Source: Virgibacillus ihumii
GTDB taxonomy: Bacteria > Bacillota > Bacilli > Bacillales > Amphibacillaceae
DNA length: 64,000 bases
Assembly (NCBI RefSeq): GCF_902726655.1
Contig: NZ_CACVAN010000001.1
Span: 3,791,490-3,855,489, forward strand
Direction: 5' to 3'
Shown piece by piece: positions 8,253 through 18,676 of the stretch; position 1 is the stretch's first letter; every line of letters begins with the position of its first letter. The notes below the pieces were generated by a model, which did no database searches, was not told where the DNA came from, and was given only the letters and a program-made list of their open reading frames with translations. A program made the position numbers and the translations under genes.

Positions 8253-11200
8253 ATGGGACTGCGATTTTTGCTTGGCCGAGCCGGTACGGGGAAAAGCGGC
8301 CGGATTTTGGATGAAATAACAGAAAAATTAACGGATAACCCGCATGGCGCATCCATTTTTTATATCGTGCCTGATCAGATGACGTTTCAGCAGGAGTATG
8401 CGCTATTCCGGGAAAATGATATCCACGGGAGTATCCGTGCCCAGGTCGTGAGCTTTTCGCGTCTCGCCTGGCGTGTGCTGCAGGAAACCGGTGGCGGGAC
8501 ACGACAGTTTATCAGTTCGGTCGGGATTCAAATGATGCTCCGTAAAATTATTGAGGAAAAAGAATCCGAATGGCATATATTTCAAAAAGCATTGGAGAAG
8601 CAGGGGTTTCTGCAGCAGCTGGAAGCGATGATAACTGAATTTAAGCGTTATCGTATCACGCCTGATATGCTGGATGAGCAGATTGAACAGATCAATCAGT
8701 TTGTGCACAAAGAGTCCGGCGAGGCTGCGTTAACCGGTAAATTGCAGGATCTTGTTTACATATATGAACGCCTGACGAGTGTGTTGAAGGATAATTACAT
8801 TGACAGTGAAGACCAGCTGCAGCTGCTTGCTGATAAAATATGCGACGCTTCTGTCCTTGAAGGTGCAGACATTTATTTGGATGGGTTCCATAGATTTTCA
8901 CCTAAGGAGCTCCTTGTAGTGGAGGAACTGTTAGAGAAGTGCCGTTCAGTAACGGTGGCCCTGACTACCGATATTCCTGATGCAGAGGGTGTTTCAGAGC
9001 TGGATCTGTTTTATCAGACGAAGGAAACATATCAAAATCTCAGGGCAATTGCACAGGAAAATGGAATCAGCATAGACAATCCGGTGTTAATGGATACGAA
9101 ACATGGAAAGTTCAGAAACCGTCCGTACTTTCAGCATTTGGAACAAAATTTTGATGTACGTCCAGCCCCGGAATACAGTGGAAAGGTTCCGATACAGATC
9201 GCCGAAGCGGTACACCCGAGAGCAGAGGTGGAAGGTGCAGCCCAAGAGATACTGCGGCTTGTCCGGGAAGAAAACTACCAGTTCCGTGATATGGCGGTGT
9301 TTATCCGGCAAACCGATATCTACCATGATCTGATTGCGACAATTTTCAATGATTATGAGATTCCGGTGTTTATTGATGAACGACGAACAATGATGAATCA
9401 TGCCCTAATTGAGCTGATTCGCTCTGTTTTGGATATTGTGGAAGGAAACTGGCGCTATGATGCGGTTTTCCGGGTGCTGAAGACCGGATACATTCCAGCG
9501 GACGACCGGAAATATCCGCTTACGGCCGATGCGATTGATGAACTGGAAAACTATGTACTTGAGTATGGTATCCGTTCCCGCGAGCGATGGATGAGTGAGC
9601 AGGAATGGCTGTTTCAGCGTTTTCGGGGATTTGACCAAACGGCACAGACCGACATGGAAAAAGAAACGCAAAAACGGATTAATGCATACCGGAATCAGGT
9701 GGTGCAGGCGCTCCAGCCAATTGACGGGGAAATCAGAGAGGCCGCAACCGTTCAGGAACTGTGCGAAACCGTTTATCTGTTCATGGAAAAATTAAAGATT
9801 CCACAGCAACTGGAAAAAATGCGGGAAACCTATGATGACGCAGGTCAGATTGAAAAGGCACGTGAACAGGACCAGGTATGGAATGCGGTGATTCAGCTGT
9901 TTGATGAAATGGTGGAAATGGCGGGAGATGAGCCGATGTCACTGGAAACCTTCCGTGCTGCTCTTGACGCCGGATTTGACTCGCTGACATTTGCCCATGT
10001 TCCACCAAGCATGGATCATGTTATTGCCGGTACGATTGACCGTTCCCGGATCAGTGGCATGAAATGTGCTTTTTTGCTTGGGGTAAATGATGGTACATGG
10101 CCAATGAAACCGCAGTCTGACGGAATTATTAATGAACTGGAGCGTGAACTGCTCGCCGGTCATGGGGTCCAGCTGGCAGAATCAAGCAAACGACAACTGC
10201 TTGATGACTGGTTTTATATGTACATTGCCTTTACCGCGGCGAGTGATTATTTATGGATCAGCTATCCGTTAAGTGATGAAGAAGGTAAAACGAAAATGCC
10301 ATCCCAGTTAGTTAAACGGATGGAGGATTTATTTCCCGTGACAGGTAATCATCTGCTATTGCAGGATCCGGATGAATTGATGGAAGCAGACCGGTTTATT
10401 ACAACCCCTGTTAAAACAAGGTCAGCTTTAACAGCACAATTGGCTCGAAGCAGAAAAGGGTATCCGGTTAAACCTGTCTGGTGGCACGTTTTGAACTGGT
10501 ATATTCATAATCATCCGAAATACGGTACGACCTATATGATTCTGCAAAGTCTGTATTACCGGAATAGGCCGGTTAATTTAACGAAAGAGACGACCGAGGA
10601 ACTGTTTCCAAAACAGGTGAAGGCAAGCGTTTCAAGATTGGAAACGTATTACCGTTGTTCGTATCAGCATTTTGCCAAATACAGCCTGAAACTTGATGAG
10701 CGGAAAACGTATAAACTGGATGCACCGGATATCGGCCAGCTGTTTCATGAAGCATTGAAAAAAATTACCGAATGGATTCAGGAAGAGGGACGGGATTTTT
10801 CCAAGATTACGAAACAGGACAGTGCCGGATATGCAAAAAAAGCAGTTGATAACCTTGCGCCGATTTTGCAGCATCAGATTTTACACAGTTCAAACCGGTA
10901 TAAATATATCCAGGAAAAACTGCAGGAAGTCATTACACGGGCAACGTTTATCCTGAGTGAACAGTCAAGGCAAAGTGAATTTTCACCGGTCGGACTGGAA
11001 CTTGGCTTTGGGTTTGATGAAAACAAGGGTGGACTTCCACCGGTAACGCTGCCGCTCGAGAACGGATTTGAACTTATGCTGCGCGGCCGGATTGACCGGG
11101 TCGACAAGGCATTGAACCAGGATGATCTTTTCTTGCGGATTATTGACTACAAATCAAGTGCAAAAGGGCTTAATTTGCTGGATGTGTATTATGGGCTGGC

Positions 11201-11753
11201 ACTGCAGATGCTGACATATCTGGATGTTGTCCTGTCCCATTCCGAAAAGTGGCTGGGAGTAAAGGCATCACCAGCCGGGGTGCTTTATTTTCACGTTCAT
11301 AATCCGATGGTTTCCGGCAAAATGAAAATGTCGGATGATGAGATTGAAAAAGAAATATTTAAGAAATATAAAATGCAAGGTTTATTATTATCAGATGAGG
11401 AAATTGTTAAATTAATGGATACGTCACTCGATTCCGGAACGAGCAGAATTGTTCCGGCTGGTGTGAAACGGAAGGGCGGCTTTTACAGCCATTCGAAAGT
11501 AGCAGATAATGAAACGTTCAGCAGCCTGCAAAACCACATTCACCACCTGATGATGCAGGCTGGAATTGATATGACATCCGGCGGGGTGCACTTAAATCCG
11601 TTTCAACATAAACAGAACACGGCATGCACGTATTGTCCGTTTCTGTCCGTCTGTCAGTTTGACCCGATTCTTGAGGAAAATAACTATCGCAAGCTGACGG
11701 ATATGAAAGACGATGAAGTATTGGAAAAACTGCGGCATAAGGGGGAGAAGTAA
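8253..11753 (+). CDS. addB: AddB, subunit of the AddAB helicase-nuclease
   Basis: This 1166-residue protein partners AddA to resect double-strand breaks and recognise Chi for RecA loading. The N-terminal Walker-A-like GRAGTGKSG is at residues 8-16. The C-terminal nuclease domain has IIDYKSS near 965. Cysteines at YRCSYQHF (about 798) and in CTYCPFLSVC near the C-terminus fit the iron-sulfur staple of AddB. Length equals that of the B. subtilis protein. GGAGAGGGG precedes the ATG. The stop codon overlaps the addA start (TAATG), so the two are translationally coupled. Confidence 0.96.
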   Translation: MGLRFLLGRAGTGKSGRILDEITEKLTDNPHGASIFYIVPDQMTFQQEYALFRENDIHGSIRAQVVSFSRLAWRVLQETGGGTRQFISSVGIQMMLRKIIEEKESEWHIFQKALEKQGFLQQLEAMITEFKRYRITPDMLDEQIEQINQFVHKESGEAALTGKLQDLVYIYERLTSVLKDNYIDSEDQLQLLADKICDASVLEGADIYLDGFHRFSPKELLVVEELLEKCRSVTVALTTDIPDAEGVSELDLFYQTKETYQNLRAIAQENGISIDNPVLMDTKHGKFRNRPYFQHLEQNFDVRPAPEYSGKVPIQIAEAVHPRAEVEGAAQEILRLVREENYQFRDMAVFIRQTDIYHDLIATIFNDYEIPVFIDERRTMMNHALIELIRSVLDIVEGNWRYDAVFRVLKTGYIPADDRKYPLTADAIDELENYVLEYGIRSRERWMSEQEWLFQRFRGFDQTAQTDMEKETQKRINAYRNQVVQALQPIDGEIREAATVQELCETVYLFMEKLKIPQQLEKMRETYDDAGQIEKAREQDQVWNAVIQLFDEMVEMAGDEPMSLETFRAALDAGFDSLTFAHVPPSMDHVIAGTIDRSRISGMKCAFLLGVNDGTWPMKPQSDGIINELERELLAGHGVQLAESSKRQLLDDWFYMYIAFTAASDYLWISYPLSDEEGKTKMPSQLVKRMEDLFPVTGNHLLLQDPDELMEADRFITTPVKTRSALTAQLARSRKGYPVKPVWWHVLNWYIHNHPKYGTTYMILQSLYYRNRPVNLTKETTEELFPKQVKASVSRLETYYRCSYQHFAKYSLKLDERKTYKLDAPDIGQLFHEALKKITEWIQEEGRDFSKITKQDSAGYAKKAVDNLAPILQHQILHSSNRYKYIQEKLQEVITRATFILSEQSRQSEFSPVGLELGFGFDENKGGLPPVTLPLENGFELMLRGRIDRVDKALNQDDLFLRIIDYKSSAKGLNLLDVYYGLALQMLTYLDVVLSHSEKWLGVKASPAGVLYFHVHNPMVSGKMKMSDDEIEKEIFKKYKMQGLLLSDEEIVKLMDTSLDSGTSRIVPAGVKRKGGFYSHSKVADNETFSSLQNHIHHLMMQAGIDMTSGGVHLNPFQHKQNTACTYCPFLSVCQFDPILEENNYRKLTDMKDDEVLEKLRHKGEK

Positions 11754-14700
11754 TGGTTAAATGGACAAAGGAACAGGAACAGGCGATATACACGGACGGC
11801 CGGGATGTGCTCGTGGCGGCCGCGGCTGGATCCGGAAAAACAGCTGTGCTGGTGGAGCGGATTATTCAAAAACTGCTTCATAAACAGAATCCGGTCGATA
11901 TTGATTCGTTGCTGGTCGTGACTTTTACAAATGCGGCAGCACAGGAAATGCGGAATCGGGTCGGACAGGCACTTGAAGAGGCATTGGCGCAGGATCCGTC
12001 ATCCAACCATTTAAAAAAGCAACTGTCCCTTCTGCAGCGTGCATCCATTTCCACGCTCCACTCATTCTGCCTGGATGTGGTGAAACAGTATGCATACCTG
12101 TTGGACATCGATCCTGCATTCCGGATTGCCAATGATATGGAAGCAGACCTGATCAAGCAGGAAGTAATGGATGATCTGTTTGAGGACTGGTATGGCACAG
12201 AAGGAACAGAACAGGAGAAGTTTTTTGCAGTGGTTGACCGTTTTTCCAGTGACCGCAGCGATACAGATGTCGAGAATCTTGTCCTTGATTTGTACACATT
12301 TGCCATGCAAAACCCGTGGCCGGAACAATGGCTGGATGAACTTGCTGGTGTATATGATATTCCGGCGGACTGGCAGGAATCGGAATTACCCTGGCTTAAT
12401 ATCATCAAACGGGAGGTCCGAAACCAGCTGGCAGCAATGCGGGAGGAAATCAACCTGGCCATGGACTTGACCAAAGAAAGTGATGGTCCCTATCATTATG
12501 CGGACGCGGTTGAATCCGATGCCCTGAGTATGCAGGAAGCACTTGCCAAGGTGGATTCGTGGAATGAACTGCAAACTCATTTTGTGGAAAGTTCTTTCGC
12601 GAAATTATCCGGCAAACGGGTGGACTGTGATGAGGCGAAAAAAGACCAGGTGAAAAATCTGCGCAACAGTTATAAAAAGCGCTGGAACGATATGAAGGAT
12701 AACTGGTTCAGCCGCAACCTCACAGGGCATGTGGCGGATATGCAGGAACTGGCTCCTGTCATCAAACAGTTGACGGAACTGGTCAAACAGTTCAAAGATC
12801 GGTTTACTGAGCAAAAACGTGAACGGGGTATTGTTGATTTTTCCGACCTGGAGCATTACTGTTTGCAACTTTTATGCGACGAAACTTCTGAACCAGAACA
12901 TATTATCGCGTCCCGTGTTGCAACTGCACTCAAAGAACAATTCACTGAACTGTTAGTGGATGAATATCAGGATACCAATCTGGTGCAGGAAACGATTTTA
13001 ACGTTAATCAGTGATCAGACCGGACCGGGCAATATGTTCATGGTTGGTGATGTGAAACAGAGTATTTATAGGTTCCGTCATGCCGAACCGTCACTGTTTA
13101 TTGATAAATATAAACGTTTTGCCGGCAATGACAGTCCGGCCGAACGCATTGACCTGGCCAGTAATTTCCGGAGCCGCGAACAGGTGCTGACCGGTACCAA
13201 TTATATTTTTCGGCAGATTCTTGATGAGGAGCTTGGTGAAATTACGTATGATCAGGATGCCGAGCTGATTTACGCGAATAACATGTATGACACGCTGCCA
13301 CATACCGAACCGGAGCCGGAATTGATTGTAATCGACCGGGAAGCACCTGAGGAAAAAGAGGATATATCCCCGGAAGAAGAGGATTACCAGGATTTGGAGA
13401 AAGCGCAGCTCGAAGCACGGTCCTATGCGGAAAAAATTAAAGGATGGATTGGACGGGATGATGCAGAGCCGCTGCAGGTTTATGATAAAAACACGGATTC
13501 ACAGCGTGAAATCCAATACCGTGACATTGTCATCCTGATGCGCTCGATGACATGGGCACCGACGATTGTCGATGAATTGAAACGGCAGGGAATCCCGGTT
13601 TATGCTGAACTTTCCACCGGTTATTTTGAAGCCATTGAAGTGAAAGTAATGATTAATGTGCTCAAAGTAATCGATAATCCAAGGCAGGATATTCCGTTAG
13701 CCTCGGTGCTGAAGTCACCGATTGTCGGTCTGGATGAAGAACAGTTGGCATCGGTAAGACTGGCTGACAAGCGAGGGAATTATTTCGATGCACTTAAGGC
13801 TTATCAAAAGCAATATCATAATGATACGGCGGAGAAAATCAGCAATTTCCTGGAACAGGTAGAACGTTTCCGGCTGGCGGCAAGACAAGGTGCATTATCC
13901 GAATTAATCTGGCAGATTTTCCGGGAAACCGGCTATTACGATTTTGTCGGCGGCATGCCGGGCGGACGACAGCGCCAAGCCAATCTGAGAGCGTTGTACG
14001 ATCGTGCCCGGGGTTATGAAACGACCTCATTCCGCGGTTTGTTCCGGTTTCTGCGGTTTATCGAGCGGATGGAGGAACGTGGCGATGATCTTGGTGCAGC
14101 CCGGGCGTTAAGCGAACAGGAAGACGTCGTCCGGATTATGACGATTCATAAAAGTAAAGGATTGGAATTTCCGGTGGTTATTTTGGGAGCAATGGATAAG
14201 CAGTTTAACTTACAGGATTTGCGACAGCGTTACTTGCTGCATAAGGATTTGGGGTTTGCCAGCAAATACATTGATCCAGTGAAACGAGTCACCTATCCGA
14301 CACTATATTATCATGCGCTTCAGAAGGAAAAGCTCCGTGAAATGCTGGCCGAGGAGATGCGTGTATTGTACGTTGCGATGACCCGCGCGAAGGAAAAACT
14401 TTTAATGGTAGGGAATGTTGCATCGTTTGAAAAGAAACAGGAAAAATGGCAGAAGATATTGGATCATTCCGGTTGGATTTTGCCAGCGCACTACCGGATT
14501 GATTCGAAAACATATCTCGATTGGGTCGGTCCTGCTCTGATTCGTCATCAATCCAATGAAGCCTTACGGAGCGAAGAATTGAAAGATAAGGTGCTGGAAG
14601 CGATTCGGATTGATCCTTCTGAATGGAACGTAAAAATCGTCCATGGCAGTTCATTGGCTAACCTGGATGAATCAGATGTGGGAGCAGATCTGGAGCGAAA

Positions 14701-15472
14701 AGAAAACATCACGGAATGGCGGCCGGTTGAGCTGGATGATGCGGAGTTGGATGAATCAGTTAATAAGCGGCTTTCCTACAGTTACCCCTATCGCGATGCG
14801 GCTGTGTCACGCGCCAAACAGACGGTTACGGAAATTAAACGGCAGCGTGAATTGAAGGATGAATACAGTTCAGATCAGCTCATGCAGCCATTCCGGGCGC
14901 CGATTGCCAGAAGGCCGGCCTTTATGCAGAAAAAGCGGACAATTACAGCAGCAGAACGTGGTACGGCTATGCATACGGTCATGCAGCATATTCCAATGGT
15001 CAGTCCTATGGGTTCTGCGGAAATTGCAGAGTTCTCCGAGAGGTTGGTGGCGCGTGAAGTCCTGACCTCCGAGGAAGCGGAAGTCATTGACACGGAAACA
15101 ATCGAGGAATTTTTCCGTACGTCGATTGCCAAAAAGATTATGAATGCACCAACTATTTACCGGGAAGTGCCGTTCAGCTTGGCATTGTCCGCCAAAGATG
15201 TTTATGCCAATTGGTCGAGTGATACCGATGAACAGGTGCTCGTCCAAGGGGTTATCGACTGTGTTATCCCGGCTGATGATGGATGGATTATTTTGGACTA
15301 TAAAACAGATGCAATCCATCAGGAAGTGGATGATCAGGTCAAAGAAAAACTCGTCAGACGATATGAAACACAAATGGACCTGTATCGGCATGCGATTGAA
15401 CATATTTGGAACGAACCAGTTACTCAGACGTATTTGTATTTCTTTTCCCGCCAGCTCGTGTTAAAAGTTTAA
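11753..15472 (+). CDS. addA: AddA, helicase-nuclease subunit
   Basis: This 1239-residue UvrD-like superfamily 1 helicase has a C-terminal RecB-type nuclease. Walker A AAAAGSGKTAVLVERI is near residue 25 and the Walker B/motif II LLVDEYQDTN near 400. Motif III is VGDVKQSIYRFR, motif V/VI is MTIHKSKGLEFPVV and YVAMTRAKEKL, and the nuclease motif WIILDYKTD is near 1180. It works with AddB at broken DNA ends. It overlaps addB by one base. In B. subtilis sbcD and sbcC follow; here a terminator and unrelated genes follow instead. Confidence 0.96.
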   Translation: MVKWTKEQEQAIYTDGRDVLVAAAAGSGKTAVLVERIIQKLLHKQNPVDIDSLLVVTFTNAAAQEMRNRVGQALEEALAQDPSSNHLKKQLSLLQRASISTLHSFCLDVVKQYAYLLDIDPAFRIANDMEADLIKQEVMDDLFEDWYGTEGTEQEKFFAVVDRFSSDRSDTDVENLVLDLYTFAMQNPWPEQWLDELAGVYDIPADWQESELPWLNIIKREVRNQLAAMREEINLAMDLTKESDGPYHYADAVESDALSMQEALAKVDSWNELQTHFVESSFAKLSGKRVDCDEAKKDQVKNLRNSYKKRWNDMKDNWFSRNLTGHVADMQELAPVIKQLTELVKQFKDRFTEQKRERGIVDFSDLEHYCLQLLCDETSEPEHIIASRVATALKEQFTELLVDEYQDTNLVQETILTLISDQTGPGNMFMVGDVKQSIYRFRHAEPSLFIDKYKRFAGNDSPAERIDLASNFRSREQVLTGTNYIFRQILDEELGEITYDQDAELIYANNMYDTLPHTEPEPELIVIDREAPEEKEDISPEEEDYQDLEKAQLEARSYAEKIKGWIGRDDAEPLQVYDKNTDSQREIQYRDIVILMRSMTWAPTIVDELKRQGIPVYAELSTGYFEAIEVKVMINVLKVIDNPRQDIPLASVLKSPIVGLDEEQLASVRLADKRGNYFDALKAYQKQYHNDTAEKISNFLEQVERFRLAARQGALSELIWQIFRETGYYDFVGGMPGGRQRQANLRALYDRARGYETTSFRGLFRFLRFIERMEERGDDLGAARALSEQEDVVRIMTIHKSKGLEFPVVILGAMDKQFNLQDLRQRYLLHKDLGFASKYIDPVKRVTYPTLYYHALQKEKLREMLAEEMRVLYVAMTRAKEKLLMVGNVASFEKKQEKWQKILDHSGWILPAHYRIDSKTYLDWVGPALIRHQSNEALRSEELKDKVLEAIRIDPSEWNVKIVHGSSLANLDESDVGADLERKENITEWRPVELDDAELDESVNKRLSYSYPYRDAAVSRAKQTVTEIKRQRELKDEYSSDQLMQPFRAPIARRPAFMQKKRTITAAERGTAMHTVMQHIPMVSPMGSAEIAEFSERLVAREVLTSEEAEVIDTETIEEFFRTSIAKKIMNAPTIYREVPFSLALSAKDVYANWSSDTDEQVLVQGVIDCVIPADDGWIILDYKTDAIHQEVDDQVKEKLVRRYETQMDLYRHAIEHIWNEPVTQTYLYFFSRQLVLKV

Positions 15473-15798
15473 GACTGTTGGTTTGGGGAATAATCGATTC
15501 CAGCCGATAGGGCAAAATGATGAGGCTCATATTTAATATGATGAAGGTTTATGTTGTCCAACTTATTTTTATTAATTATTCTGAGTATCAATAGCATATA
15601 AGACCGACAAACCGCACGCCGATTTGCCGGTCTTTTTGTATGATTCCTATTCTGAATATTTGTGTTAAAATGATAACAGGTATTTTAAGAGCGGGATAAG
15701 GAACTTTTTGTACAGAATATCGGTAAATAATTTGTAGGGGCCTTCTTGGTAAGGTCCTCTTCCCATGATACTAATTGAAGCAGGTGAGGTTTATAAAA
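15473..15798 (+). terminator. Intergenic stretch with terminator after addA
   Basis: At 15600-15637 AAGACCGACAAACCG pairs with CGATTTGCCGGTCTT (G-U allowed), followed by a T-run, a good intrinsic terminator. At about 15735-15760 a second hairpin (AGGGGCCTT with AAGGTCCTCT) lies just before the next gene. Nothing else was recognised in this 326-base gap. Confidence 0.75.
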
Positions 15799-16551
15799 AT
15801 GAAAACTGACCTTTATGAAAAAATAAAAGTTGTCAAAGGGGAAAAATTTGTAACAATTGAAGATACTAAGAACCTGGCTGAATATGAACTCATTCGACTT
15901 ATAAACGATCTGATGAATCAGTCAGCTGTCAAAAATACGAAGACTATAAATATTTTAGTTGAAAGTAAACTTAGCGAGCAAGTAGATTCAGAGTTGCGCC
16001 AAAATAGCTTCCACATGCACGACGAAAATGTCACCGTCCGGAAAGAATTAGAAACTCATATTACAGAGGAACAATTTTATTTACTCAAAACGTTAAACGA
16101 GCTATCGGAAAATGAATTTAAGACTATATGGCAAAAATCGATGGAAGGATCTCTAAATGCGCCATCCTCTTTAAACATTGATGAGCAGATGCGAAATGTA
16201 GAGGTTGAACTGGGACCAGGTTACAAAGATTCCTGCATCGTTGCATATGAAGGTGAGAATCCAATAGGTGTCATCATGCCTCATATAGAACCAGGCACCA
16301 AAGAGGAGGGCAGGATATTTTACTTTGGCTTAATTCCTGAAGAAAGAGGAAAAGGGAAGAGCAAGCCGCTTCATCAACAGGCACTGTTTATTTTAAAAAA
16401 CCAGTTTGATGCATCTTACTATATTGGCAGTACAAGTCATCATAACAAACCAATGTTGAAAACCTTTGAGCGTAATGGGTGTAATGTATTGGAACGGAAT
16501 AAAGTTTATAAAAGGGAAACGGAAGAACGGGAGGTTTACGAGTCAAAATGA
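15799..16551 (+). CDS. GNAT-family N-acetyltransferase
   Basis: The protein has 250 residues. The GNAT core is C-terminal: GENPIGVIMPHIEPGTKEEGRIFYFGLIPEERGKGKSKPLHQQAL holds the beta-4 strand and the acetyl-CoA loop (RGKGKS), and MLKTFERNGCNVLERNKVYKRE is the usual C-terminal end. The N-terminal half is a less conserved extension. The start at 15799 follows AGGTGAGG; an upstream TTG at 15775 lies before the ribosome site. It overlaps the next gene by four bases (ATGA), so they form an operon. The acceptor substrate is unknown. Confidence 0.75.
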   Translation: MKTDLYEKIKVVKGEKFVTIEDTKNLAEYELIRLINDLMNQSAVKNTKTINILVESKLSEQVDSELRQNSFHMHDENVTVRKELETHITEEQFYLLKTLNELSENEFKTIWQKSMEGSLNAPSSLNIDEQMRNVEVELGPGYKDSCIVAYEGENPIGVIMPHIEPGTKEEGRIFYFGLIPEERGKGKSKPLHQQALFILKNQFDASYYIGSTSHHNKPMLKTFERNGCNVLERNKVYKRETEEREVYESK

Positions 16552-17483
16552 AAATCCCAAATGAAACATTTCAAAAAACCGCTGCATGGATAAAGCGTAA
16601 TGCACGCCCGCTTGAGACTGCGAGGTGGGAATATTTTTTTGAAAACGGCTCAGCTGATAAGGTGATACACTATTTGTCAGTGTTTCAAAACGAAGACGGG
16701 GGATTTGGACATGGCCTGGAACCCGACTTTTGGTTGCCCCATTCATCAGCCATTGCAACATGGGCGGCTGGACAAATTTTAATGGAAATCGGTGTGAGCA
16801 GTCAGGAAAAGATCATGCAGTCGCTGCTTTCTTATTTGGCAGACACTTATGATCATGAAGCAGGTCTTTGGCAAACGGTGCATCCAAAAACAAATGATTA
16901 TCTGCATGCACCTTGGTGGCACTGGAAAGAAAGAGTGCAGGAGAACTGGATGTACAATCCCAGTGTAGAGTTAGCCGCTTTCTTTGTGCAATGGTCGCCT
17001 GAAGAAAGTGAAAATTCCAGAATAGGTTGGGAGGTTTTGAAATATGCCGTCAACCATCTCATGAACAGCCAAACAATGGACAGTCACGAGATCAATAATT
17101 TTCAGCAGTTGGTAAAGATTATGAAACCATACGAGCAAACGTTTAACAGTAAACTCAACTACTCATTTGCAAACGTTACGGGGAAGGTCATGTTGCTTGC
17201 AGCGGATTGTATTGAAAAAGATGTTTCCGAGTGGTCAATCGGTTATAAACCACTTCCACTTGATTTCATTGATGGTCCAGAGCATCCGTTGTGTAAAAAA
17301 TTTGGTGATCTGGTGGAACAGAACCTGCAATTTTATGTTGATCAATTATCTGATGACGGTATATGGGATATTTCGTGGAACTGGGGAAACTACCCGGAAG
17401 CGTATGCGGTAGCAAGACAACAATGGAAAGGAATATTGGCTGTGGACAGGTATAAGCTGCTTCAGTCATTTGGATGTTTATGA
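16548..17483 (+). CDS. Hypothetical protein, prenyltransferase/cyclase toroid-like
   Basis: This 311-residue soluble protein contains QNEDGGFGHGLEPD near residue 47 and a later DDGIWDISWNWG, both like the repeated QW/GGF motifs of alpha/alpha-toroid proteins such as terpene cyclases and prenyltransferases. The DxDD catalytic motif of class II cyclases was not seen, so no cyclase activity is claimed. It is translationally coupled to the GNAT gene upstream. Its end abuts, and overlaps by two bases, a truncated HIT-family gene, which suggests that a deletion joined the two. Confidence 0.6.
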   Translation: MKIPNETFQKTAAWIKRNARPLETARWEYFFENGSADKVIHYLSVFQNEDGGFGHGLEPDFWLPHSSAIATWAAGQILMEIGVSSQEKIMQSLLSYLADTYDHEAGLWQTVHPKTNDYLHAPWWHWKERVQENWMYNPSVELAAFFVQWSPEESENSRIGWEVLKYAVNHLMNSQTMDSHEINNFQQLVKIMKPYEQTFNSKLNYSFANVTGKVMLLAADCIEKDVSEWSIGYKPLPLDFIDGPEHPLCKKFGDLVEQNLQFYVDQLSDDGIWDISWNWGNYPEAYAVARQQWKGILAVDRYKLLQSFGCL

Positions 17484-17772
17484 AGGATATACTTGGAATC
17501 GGATTGTTCCAAAAGAACACCAGGAAACTGTTTTTGATTTAACATTTGATGAGTGGAATGCAACGTATACGCTTGTACAAGAGGTGAAACAGTATTTGGA
17601 TCAACAATATAATCCACAGGGATAAAACCTCGGTTGGAATTGCGGGGAAGTTGGCGGACAGCATATTTTTAATGCCCATTTTCACGTTTTGCCAAGATAT
17701 GGTGATGAGCCATTGGCAGGCAGAGGAATTCAGTATATGTTGAAGGGTTCCGAAAACAAGCGAATGATTTAG
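17482..17772 (+). pseudogene. Truncated HIT-family hydrolase remnant
   Basis: The frame from 17482 reads EGYTWNRIVPKEHQETVFDL, then after one in-frame TAA (17623-17625), NLGWNCGEVGGQHIFNAHFHVLPRY and DEPLAGRG. This is the C-terminal two thirds of a HIT-family (Ap4A hydrolase-like) protein. The TAA stands where the family normally has an aromatic residue. The N-terminal third is absent; the remnant starts at the stop codon of the preceding gene. It is doubly inactivated by deletion and a nonsense codon. Confidence 0.8.
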
Positions 17773-17821
17773 GTGTTGCTTATCTCCTTAAATATTTAAT
17801 GATAAATGAAAGGAAAGTCCT

Positions 17822-18676
17822 ATGCAAAAATGGAAAAGAAGCTTAATTGAGACAGCACGTGGTACCTTCGAAATGTTTATTAAAGGGGAAGGTAACCCTC
17901 TTTGTGTGTCACATCATTATTCCATATTTAATGATACCGGGGATTATTTTGCTGAAGCTTTCACGAAGACAAATAAAGTTTATCTTGTGAATTTGCGGGA
18001 AGCAGGGGATTCAGCGAAAGCATATGATCCATACCAGCTCAGCATGCTGGAGACGATACTTGATCTGGAAGCAATCCGTGAAACATTGGGTTATCATCAA
18101 TGGGGTTTTGCCGGACACTCTACAGGTGGAATGCTGGGCATCATGTACGGAATTTATTTTTCAGCAAGCTTAACGTTTAATGTGATTGTGGGAGCGGCAG
18201 CACGGGAGTATATGACCTTTTCCAAAGATTGTATTTATAATGAGGAGCACCCAGATTTTAATCGTTTGCAACAATTGATGGAGGCTTTGAAACGTGATAA
18301 TTTGTCAACCGAAAATCGCAAAAAATTAAAAGCGGAACGTACAAAATTGTCATTGTACGAGCCTGCAAAGCATGATGATTATTTTAATTCCGGAATTCAT
18401 AAAGAAATATCCGCAGTCAGACTGAATTTTTTTAGCAGGGAATTGCATGTGTTTGATGTTACCAGAAAATTAGGGCTTGTTACGGTTCCAACATTGATTA
18501 TGTGCGGACGGTATGATGTTCAATGTCCGGTTATGTACTCTGAGGAGATGCATCAGCATATTCCCCGTTCGACATTGGTTGTTTTTGACCGAAGCAACCA
18601 TTATCCATTTCTGGAAGAGGAGGAGAGATTTGCAGCGGAATATAAATTGTTTTTAAAGGAAGGGGTGAATTGTTGA
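17822..18676 (+). CDS. Alpha/beta hydrolase
   Basis: This is a 284-residue alpha/beta-fold hydrolase. The nucleophile elbow GHSTGG places Ser100. The acid is probably the Asp in MCGRYDVQCP near 231, and the base is His in RSNHYPFLEE near 263. There is no signal peptide. GGAAAG precedes the ATG by about seven bases. The stop overlaps the TTG start of the next gene, so the two are coupled. The family includes proline iminopeptidases and esterases; the substrate cannot be told from sequence. Confidence 0.8.
   Translation: MQKWKRSLIETARGTFEMFIKGEGNPLCVSHHYSIFNDTGDYFAEAFTKTNKVYLVNLREAGDSAKAYDPYQLSMLETILDLEAIRETLGYHQWGFAGHSTGGMLGIMYGIYFSASLTFNVIVGAAAREYMTFSKDCIYNEEHPDFNRLQQLMEALKRDNLSTENRKKLKAERTKLSLYEPAKHDDYFNSGIHKEISAVRLNFFSRELHVFDVTRKLGLVTVPTLIMCGRYDVQCPVMYSEEMHQHIPRSTLVVFDRSNHYPFLEEEERFAAEYKLFLKEGVNC

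Noticed and set aside
14289..14654. 121-residue minus-strand ORF within addA
   Set aside because: It is antisense to conserved helicase motifs, with no ribosome site.
15735..15760. T-box or riboswitch leader before the GNAT gene
   Set aside because: Only one short imperfect hairpin is present, and no conserved T-box or riboswitch core was found.
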